Assembly: GCF_047948215.1 (NCBI RefSeq) | Contig: NC_134465.1 | Coordinates: 20,108,022-20,172,021 of the forward strand | Direction: 5' to 3' | Source of the DNA: Lycorma delicatula | Taxonomy: Eukaryota > Arthropoda > Insecta > Hemiptera > Fulgoridae | DNA length: 64,000 bases | Part shown: positions 57,136 through 64,000 of the stretch, one piece after another | Layout: each line of letters opens with the position of its first letter | Position numbering within the stretch: the stretch's first letter is position 1 | Program-made: the position numbers and the translations under genes | Notes under the pieces: generated by a model | Told to the model about the DNA's origin: nothing | Database searches by the model: none | What the model saw: the letters and a program-made list of their open reading frames with translations, nothing else

Positions 57136-57141
57136 TATAAG
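57136..57141 (+). promoter_or_regulatory. Putative TATA element of gene 2
   Basis: TATAAG, 60 bases before the start codon, inside TTATTATAAGTTA. Identity and spacing match gene 1 exactly, although nearby bases differ. Confidence 0.5.
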
Positions 57142-57195
57142 TTAAGGAGAGAAACTGAATCTTTGATATTTTGTCTAAATTTAAAACAAAAAAAA

Positions 57196-57231
57196 ATGGC
57201 TTTTAATTCTATTCCAAACATTATATTTTTC
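57196..57231 (+). CDS. Gene 2 exon 1: signal-peptide start
   Basis: A 36-base exon coding MAFNSIPNIIFF, followed by the donor GTAAGT, phase 0. It has one more codon than its counterpart in gene 1. The start codon lies after an A-rich leader. When joined to exon 2 it makes a continuous hydrophobic signal core. Confidence 0.72.
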
Positions 57232-57333
57232 GTAAGTTAAAAAAATATTTTTTTATATTTTGACATAAAATTTTAATTATATTCGTTTAAGTTTTTTTTA
57301 ATTTTAATCCTAAAATGGAATTTTTTACTTTTT

Positions 57334-57500
57334 ATAAATGTATATTCGAATGCGAGTATTGTGCACGGAATCTAGTAAGCCCTTAATTTTTTCTCTCGCA
57401 GAATCGTACATCATAGACCCGTATTTCATCTTCGACAAAACAATGCTTCTATATGTTTGCAGAATGATGAGTTTGTCAGCAGCCCACTTGCAGGTTGATA
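57334..57500 (-). pseudogene. Jockey-type LINE polymerase fragment in intron 1
   Basis: Minus strand, one open frame: TCKWAADKLIILQTYRSIVL, SKMKYGSMMYDSAREK and LLDSVHNTRIRIYIYK. The W(G/A)AD...LxxLYRxxVxSKLxYGxxxYxSA...LDxVHNxxLRI pattern is the connection region of jockey-clade reverse transcriptases. It is short and truncated at both ends. Confidence 0.82.
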
Positions 57501-57710
57501 TATGTTTAAGGATGGTAATTCTACTTAGACATACAGCCTTAATGTACTTTCTGAAAAAGTACTTTCTCGATAAAAAGTCAGCTTTTCATTTAAACTCACA
57601 TCTAGAAGTTTAATCTGTTAAAATGTTTAATTCACTTCGTGTATTAAATATTCTATTAGTAACAAATAAAAAGAAATTACAAAATCTTATTGAAAAAAAT
57701 AGTGCCGCAC

Positions 57711-58228
57711 GTTTTTTTTTTTTATTATTTCAACTGCCTCTCTGCGACGGTTCCGCAGTGAAGCAAGTAGGGTCGCATCAGGAGATGTGTCCTGACTAAC
57801 GGGCCTCCCCAACTGCCGGCTTGGCAGGTCAGTCCATATCGTCTGGGTCGCTTTTTTTCTGTCATGCGCTCATTCTCTTCTGGCGTGTGGAAAGGCGAAG
57901 CCCAACCTTTCACCTTTGTCCTCGGGGCCTTATCCGTATGTTGGGATGTTCGCTATTCTATATTATTGTACTTCACAGCGGCTGTTCGTAAGCGTCAATA
58001 TTTATCTTTGCCGCCTCCTGTCTGCGTCTATCAGTCGAACCAGTCTCAGCTTTTTTCTTCTTTCACTTTGAGGATCTGTGTGATATATCGCTGTAATGTC
58101 AGCCGGTTTTCCTGGTTTCTTAGCGTGTGAGAGACTACGTTTTGTAGCGTTAAATGATGTATATCCAAGGCGGTCCGAGATTCTGCCCACCTTGGACAAT
58201 CGAAGAACGTGTGCCGCTCGTTAAACAA
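57711..58228 (-). mobile_element. R1-type LINE 3' end in intron 1 of gene 2
   Basis: Minus strand: FNERHTFFDCPRWAESRTAL, DIHHLTLQNVVSHTLRNQEN and YITQILKVKEEKS with a stop at 58046. HTFFDCPRW...R..L and the charged C-terminal helix are typical of R1-clade ORF2 ends. A GC-rich 3' UTR of about 320 bp and a poly-A tail (poly-T at 57711-57723) follow. It is 5' truncated, antisense to the gene, and of a different family from 4830-5800. Confidence 0.82.
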
Positions 58229-58639
58229 GTTTATTTCATACAGTTGCCTGTTTTATTTTCAAATCTTCTATTTTTTTGACATCATTAAATATGAAAAGTA
58301 ACTTTTTGTCTTTAAATGACATCTTATCACACGCAAAAGGTTATTTAAAATAATTTGAAATCATAATAATATTAAGATATAAAATTTATATACGGATAGT
58401 AAAAAAGAATAACAATGAGAAAAGATTACATAAAATAGTTACTTATATAGCAAATTAATTAAAGAGATAATTTAAACAAAGAAATAAAATGTTTTCCCAA
58501 AAAGTTTACCGAGTTATAAAACTATCGTATTTGCACATTTTTAATGAGATAGTATGAGTAGCTCAGTCATCTTGAACAGTTTGGTAAATTATTCCATACA
58601 TCTTATTCTATAGATTGTATAATTTTATTTTGTAGATTA

Positions 58640-59094
58640 TTATAGATTGTTTTTATAGATTGTACTGGCATATGGCACCTAACTTTTATTTCGCTGCAGG
58701 TACTGACCAAATGACAAATCTGGTACAAAAATAGGTCAGTAAAATGCAATCAATATGTAAAGTAAAAAATGAAAATTCAATTTTTTTCAAAGAATTATAT
58801 TTTAAACATTCATCACACTCAACAGGTGTTACCTGCACGATCCATATTACGAAGAGGAATAAAGAACTGTTCTTTAAGTATGTAAGATATTAGTGATAAT
58901 ATTAAGATAAAATGGTTTTATAGATGTTATTTAGAACCTTCTGTGTAACAGGTGTGCACCATCAGAACCGTTGAGATGGTCAGAACAATGTCTAGTTAAT
59001 GGAAAATAACTGTTACGTTGAAAAAGATAAGAATATATATATATATATATATATTACAAATATATTAAAAAAGTTGTTTTTTTTTGTTTTTAAG
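58640..59094 (+). repeat. Intron 1 end of gene 2, paralogous to 38140-38773
   Basis: Collinear with the same part of gene 1, including CATATTACGAAGAGGAAT, CTGTGTAACAGGTGTG, GTTAATGGAAAATAAC and the TA run. Confidence 0.75.
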
Positions 59095-59334
59095 ATGACT
59101 GTACTGGCATGGACATTTATGACTGCAAATTCATGTAGTCTAATGAAAGCAAGTCACTTCTGTAAGAGCCCCTTTGGTATGTCTGCAATGTCTTCGATGT
59201 ATCCAATGCCTCCGATGTATCCAATGCCTCCGATGTATCCAATGCCTTCGATGTATCCAATGCCTCCGATGTATCCAATGCCTCCGACGTATCCAGTACC
59301 TCCGTATCCAATGGCTCCAGTGCCTGGATATCCG
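59095..59334 (+). CDS. Gene 2 exon 2: signal core and Met-Tyr-Pro repeats
   Basis: 80 codons, phase 0 at both ends, acceptor TTTTTAAG and donor GTAAGATTT. It codes MTVLAWTFMTANS (signal core), then CSLMKASHFCKSPFGMSAM and six copies of a hexapeptide based on MYPMPP, ending PVPGYP. Two cysteines appear here that gene 1 lacks. An ATG opens the exon, so translation could begin here if exon 1 were skipped, but then the signal would lose half of its core. The 27 extra codons relative to gene 1 are accounted for by repeat expansion. Confidence 0.78.
59195..59310 (+). repeat. 18-bp coding tandem repeats
   Basis: Six units of ATGTATCCAATGCCTCCG with TTCG or ACG variants. Gene 1 has the related but unexpanded ATGCCTCCG words in the same place. 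Confidence 0.92.
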
Positions 59335-61320
59335 GTAAGATTTATAAGTTTTATTTGCTTTTTATTAAGTCGATAAAGCAACGGAAACGATTAAAAAATG
59401 AATATTTTGTACAAATATAGAATCTTTTTCAATTACCGGTACATCTGTTAATTTTAAAACCTCCATATGTAAAATTATCGTAACAAGTTCCAACTCTTTT
59501 TTGGAAAAATCGTTTAAAAATGCATAACAGATTTTAAAACCTCCTGCACAGAAGTCATAAAAGAAAATCTCAAATAAACAAATAATGCAAGAAAATATTT
59601 CGAATTTCACTTTTTTCTTAATAGATTTTAAGTAATTTTTAAAACCAGGCAAGAAAATGTAAAAGAAATCATATTTTACCAAACAAAACACAGAACCGCT
59701 GACTGAATTTTAAGGCAGATTTGGTACTTGTAATTTCCAATTCTTGTTTTGAAACTACACCTAGTGCCTAAAATTATCCTTCACCCTTCCGTCTACTTCG
59801 TAGCTCTCACAATAATTAACCGTTTCTCAGAAAGCGCGAATCCCGCGCTTTCAAAGAAAACTAAATTAAACAATTTAATATATACACTAATACGAGTATA
59901 AAATTTCGTATAACAAAATTTTATTCATTATTGATTTGAGATAAAATACTAAAGAAGATCTCAATCGCATACCACAAAAATACTGTCAAATCGCTACAGC
60001 GGCAATGTTGATTTACAACTATCTCTTTGTCCACAGATTAATTATTTAATTTCAAATTGAAAATTTACTTGATCGGCAATACCTTTCAACAAACGTCTTA
60101 ACATTCCAAGGAGATTCTCTACTAACCTGAATTATGTAACTGAAAACCTCCGGTTTCGAGAACGAGGTCAATCAATGCTTTCCATACGCAGCTTCATTGT
60201 AAAATAAAAATTAAGCCGATCATATAAAATTTTACCGGTGAACGATGCCAGTTATCCCTGTCTTCGCCCTAACGGATCTCTAGCTACCTGCGCTACCACT
60301 CAAACTAAATTGAGCAACAGAACATTTCAAAAATCTCTCTGCGGGCAAGAAACCTGCAGAATCCAGCAATTATAAGACATTTTCTGAGATTCTTTCAAGT
60401 GAGTCACAAATTAAGAAAAGAGTTGACTCTGGAAAATTTTCTATCAGTTCTGGTGCGTTCAGCTTGGTAGTTAGAAAAAATATACAGAACATGGTCAACA
60501 ATGTTCTCAACTCTAAAGCCCAAGCAAAGAGCCAAATTAACCAAACCAAACTTAGCCAATTGGACCCTAAATGCACCATGTCCAGACAAGAATGCTAGAA
60601 CATTTAAGGGAAATCCGCCTAATAACTTACTCCTAATTTGTTCCTCCTAACTTGCCAAGATTTCGAACCTTGTTCATCTATATGTCGTCTGCTCCTGGAA
60701 GCGAGTTGATCTGTTTTTTTAGCAACGTAAAGCAAATTGTGTTTGGTGATAAAGATATGGAAAGCCTAAAATAATATGAAATTTTCTCAAAGAAAACTTG
60801 AGACTTTCTTTAACGAAGGTCATCGATAAAACTGCATCATGGTCAGGGTTTATATCAGGGAGCTGACACTTCAGCTGTTACTCTCTCTGAGAAAATCTCC
60901 TCTTGCGCTGTTAGTACAATAACCAATCATCTCATCTGTAATATTAAGCGGCTCTCTTATAGAGTGTTAACGTCAATAGAAAGATGAGATGATGAGAGAA
61001 GATAATCATCGCATATATCGGCAAATGGAAAAATGATGCATCTCTTCTCGGTACAAACAGTATCGGTTTGGTACAAACAGTACTAAGAAATAACCTTCTT
61101 CTATGTTTTGTTAAAATAAGGAGATATAATTTTTAAGATCGGTCAAGGTAAGCAATTAACGATATAATTATAAATACTAACAATGAAATTAATCCAATAT
61201 ACTGTCACTTAACGACAGATTCATGGAAATAACCCAAATGGTGTACGGGTTGGACGGGAAGTCGCTTTACGGTAGGCATAGCTGCAGCATATCTTTTATC
61301 GATTTAAATCGTTTGTGTAG
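59335..61320 (+). other. Gene 2 intron 2, 5' half, paralogous to gene 1 intron 2
   Basis: 60330-60640 is collinear with 38975-39215 (GCAAGAAACCTGCAGAATCC, CATGTCCAGACAAGAATGC), and 60930-61220 with 39570-39850. The remaining sequence has no recognised feature. Confidence 0.6.
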
Positions 61321-61329
61321 GTTCCACCA

Positions 61330-62440
61330 TGTTCAAAGTAGAGCTACATGCGCCTCCATTTCTGATTGTTCATCCGCAACAGCAAATCAGCGGTGATCAT
61401 TTTAAATGCTGACCGAGAAGCGCATTGGAGCTGCTCGTTATTGACGCGTATACGTTTCTGGATCTCTTCTTTTACAAAACCCCAAAATTGATTGTCAGGT
61501 GTGGTAAGATCGGAGCTTCTTACTAGCCAAAGCAATACTTTTGCCTAACGTTTCTGACCCACGTCCAATCCAGCGATTCGAAAAAATTTCATTGAGGAGC
61601 AAATGCACCGGAGTACCGTATTCCTGAAACGTAATGATGTCAGCGATTGCTTTCCAAGTTAATTCTGGAAGCAACGACTCGTTGATCATTCTTATCTAAC
61701 TGTGTTGATTAACTGCGGCATCGAAAAAATAAGGACCAAGCAGATGTTCAGCTGTCATTTTAGCCCAAATCATAAAATGAGGCAAACGGTCTTCGATTTC
61801 CACAAAGAAGTGAGGATTATCTTTCCCCTAGAAAAAAATATTTCGGTTAGGAGAACACACTCACGGAACCAAAAGCGTGGAACCGAGTGCGGTTTAAATC
61901 GCACACTCATCTGAGAACATGACATTTTTTTATCTCTTGCTGTCGTTGAAGCAATAACTGATATACATAAACACGTCGATCAAAGTCATTGTTACTCAAC
62001 GTACTGGCTGGACAAAACTTTTGGCTGGACGGAAACATTTAACTTTCAATTCCTTCCGCTTATGGTCTCGCAATGTCGATCTTGGAGTGTCTAATTCTAT
62101 AGAACATTTGCTCGTTGATTTCATCAGTGATCTTTGAATCGATGCCTCCTCAGTAGTAGACGTCTCAGCTCGTGTGCTTGGCCTTCCACTGCGTGGCGCA
62201 TCAAGAAAACTTCCCGTTGTAAAAGCCTTCTTCTCCCATGTCAGTAATGTTTGCAGTGTTGGTGACGATTTTCCAAAACGTACAAAGAAGTCATTCATAT
62301 TATTCTCCAAAGTTTAACCAGTGTATGGACGTTCTTGGACGCACACAACAGCTAACAAACGCTCTTCGACACTCAACAAACTCGTACCCGCCATCGTTCC
62401 ACACTCGATTGCAACTAAGGTCATCCCACCACAAATGAAC
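61330..62440 (-). pseudogene. Mariner-type transposase in intron 2 of gene 2
   Basis: Minus strand: MAGTSLLSVEERL (about 62393), MNDFFVRFGKSSPTLQTLLT, TGSFLDAPRSGRPSTRAE, IQRSLMKSTSKCSIELDTPR and STLRDHKRKELKVKCFRP to about 62010. It resumes with LTWKAIADIITFQEYGTPVH (second Asp region, DG lost), LLNEIFSNRWIGRGSETLGK and SSDLTTPDNQFWGFVKEEIQ (third-Asp region), ending WRRM near 61346. One stop, some frameshifts and a lost catalytic residue. It is the most complete mariner of the window and a different subfamily from that at 53110. Confidence 0.82.
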
Positions 62441-62876
62441 ACACCGGATGATCCCACCACGGATTATTATCCTCTCCTTTTCCAGCAACATTAAATAGAA
62501 TCAGAGGTAGAAATACAACAGTATAGCTCTATCAAGGTGGATTTGTAGCAATGTAAAGAGACTTACCGCCCACTCCGGTAGATTATTGGAAAGTGAAGTG
62601 TCGAATATTTTTGTTAGAAAGTGGAAAGTATCGAGTTTTCTAAGGCTGCATATCAACTTTTTTTCAGATTTTCCTCAAGATGCTGCTTCACATATCCCGC
62701 TATATCCATAATATAAAAAATAGCTTATCAGCTATCTATCCTGCGTGTCGGTAAAAAGTAATAATAATAGTAATAATTTATATATAATTTTGTGGTTTTA
62801 AAGCAAAATAACTTTTTCTCTCGTTCAAAAAAAAATTAGGTGTTTAAATTAAAAATATATTAATTTTTTTTTTCAG

Positions 62877-64000
62877 CATACTTTGGGTAAAATGAGCCAC
62901 GGGTATAAACCTCCGTCTACGACTCTAAAATATTCACAATATCCTAGTGGTGAAACAAAGTACAAAATATCACAGACGTTCAGTAACCCACCTCCGGGAG
63001 GTTTGTCTACATACCCGTCAATGCCGGGATATCCAGGAAACGAATTTGGATCACCAACTGCAGGACAAGGTTACCCAACTCCATACGGACCACAGTATCC
63101 AATACAACCACCACATGGAGGTTATCCATCTCCGTACGGATCACAGTATCAAGGACAGCCACCATATGGAGGCTACCAACCTCTGCAAGGACCACAGTAT
63201 CAAGGACAGCCACCATATGGAGGCTACCAACCTCTGCAAGGACCACAGTATCAAGGACAGCCACCATATGGAGTCTACCCACCTCCGCAAGGACTACAGT
63301 CTTTAGGACAGCCACCTTTTGGAGGTTACCCAAATATAAACGGACCACAGTCTTTAGGACAGCCACCATATGGAGGCTACCTACCTCCGCAAGGACCGCA
63401 GTCGGTAGGACAACCACCATTTGGAGGTTACCCAAATCTGAACGGACCACAGCCTGTAGGACAACAACCTTTTGGAGGTTACCCAAATCTGAACGGACCA
63501 CAGCCTGTAGGACAACAACCTTTTGGAGGTTACCCAAATCTGAACGGACCACAGCCTGTAGGACAACAACCTTTTGGAGGTTACCCAAATCTGAACGGAC
63601 CACAGCCTGTAGGACAACAACCTTTTGGAGGTTACCCAAATCTGAACGGACCACAGCCTGTAGGACAACAACCTTTTGGAGGTTACCCAAATCTGAACGG
63701 ACCACAGCCTGTAGGACAACAACCTTTTGGAGGTTACCCAAATCTGAACGGACCACAGCCTGTAGGACAACAACCTTTTGGAGGTTACCCAAATCTGAAC
63801 GGACCACAGCCTGTAGGACAACCACCTTTTGGAGGTTCTCCAACTCCAACTCCGTATGGACTTCAAGTTCCAGGAATACCTCCAGTACAACCACCAAATG
63901 GTAATTTATCGTCACTGAACGGATCTCCCGCTCCTAATCCTTTCGGTCAACAACAGTTACCACCCCAAAATCTTGGAAACTTACCTTTCGAACAACAACA
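62877..64000 (+). CDS. Gene 2 exon 3: long P/G/Q/Y-rich repeat protein (open at edge)
   Basis: Acceptor TTTTTTTTCAG, then [20 protein letters not shown] and an unbroken frame of 374 codons to the end of the window. With exons 1 (12) and 2 (80) at least 466 residues are visible. After a 55-residue lead the chain is built from 17-residue repeats ([17 protein letters not shown] and older variants with [14 protein letters not shown]). It then turns into [17 protein letters not shown] and a Gln/Pro/Asn-rich tail like that of gene 1. No catalytic motif or membrane segment. The repeat makes the opposite strand open as well; that frame is a shadow. Secreted, extended and probably fibrous or gel-forming by composition; this is inference. 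Confidence 0.8.
63087..63851 (+). repeat. Fifteen 51-bp coding tandem repeats
   Basis: Units begin every 51 bases from 63087 with GGACCACAG or a close variant. The first seven are diverged. Units from 63444 on (eight units) are nearly identical, so the 3' half was recently homogenised or expanded. Confidence 0.95.

Noticed and set aside
57338..57613. 91-codon plus-strand frame in intron 1 of gene 2
   Set aside because: The minus strand carries a clear jockey reverse transcriptase segment, so the plus frame is antisense to it.
58999..59376. 125-codon frame starting at an upstream ATG before exon 2 of gene 2
   Set aside because: It reads through a TA microsatellite, the polypyrimidine tract and the acceptor, and runs past the donor. 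The exon boundaries conserved with gene 1 contradict it.
59117..59381. Minus-strand repeat frames (LDTSEA and GYIGGI repeats)
   Set aside because: Shadows of the 18-bp repeats in gene 2 exon 2.
63381..63890. Second minus-strand repeat frame ([17 protein letters not shown])
   Set aside because: Another shadow of the same tandem array.
63007..63915. A 302-codon open frame on the minus strand ([17 protein letters not shown] repeats)
   Set aside because: It is the reverse frame of the 51-bp repeats of gene 2 exon 3. Unit length is a multiple of three, so an open frame is copied in every unit. The plus frame has a splice acceptor and a paralogue.

Overview
This window is insect-like nuclear DNA: very AT-rich, packed with eroded transposons, with introns that obey GT/AG and several tRNA-derived SINE families. 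The repeat mix (many mariner-type copies, RTE-, jockey- and R1-type LINEs, a Helitron, a Penelope-like fragment) suits a large hemipteran or similar insect genome, but the species cannot be named from the sequence alone. No bacterial operon, CRISPR array, rRNA or convincing functional tRNA gene was seen.

The host genes are two tandem, same-strand (+) paralogues encoding secreted, low-complexity P/G/Q/Y/N-rich repeat proteins. Each has a three-exon model with phase-0 introns. Exon 1 is tiny and codes the start of a signal peptide (gene 1: 30313-30345; gene 2: 57196-57231). Exon 2 completes the signal peptide and adds a Met/Pro-rich stretch (38774-38932; 59095-59334). Exon 3 is a large repeat exon (39884-40549, complete, 13-residue repeats; 62877-64000, open at the window edge, 17-residue repeats). 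Similarity between the copies extends into the upstream region and the introns, so a unit of roughly 8-11 kb was duplicated. Intron 1 of gene 1 also holds two relics of exon 2, implying at least one older duplication.

Layout. 1-1600: a Helitron with both ends and a gutted helicase. 2000-11600: SINEs, a second Helitron 5' end, an R1-type LINE 3' end with a nested SINE, a mariner remnant and three families of non-coding repeats (B, C, D). 11600-29400: RTE, jockey and R1 LINE pieces, mariner remnants, nested and interrupted SINE2 copies. 29400-40800: gene 1, whose intron 1 carries an internally deleted R1-type LINE with ORF1 and the start of ORF2. 40800-56400: inter-gene repeats including an RTE LINE with a clear target-site duplication, two internally deleted mariners, a foldback element and a Penelope-like GIY-YIG fragment. 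56400-64000: gene 2, with LINE pieces in intron 1 and a fairly complete mariner in intron 2.

The protein repeats are homogenised independently in each paralogue, and the signal peptide is the best conserved part. That is the pattern of a rapidly evolving secreted structural or secretory-gland protein family. The biological role (saliva, silk or glue, eggshell, reproductive gland) cannot be decided here.
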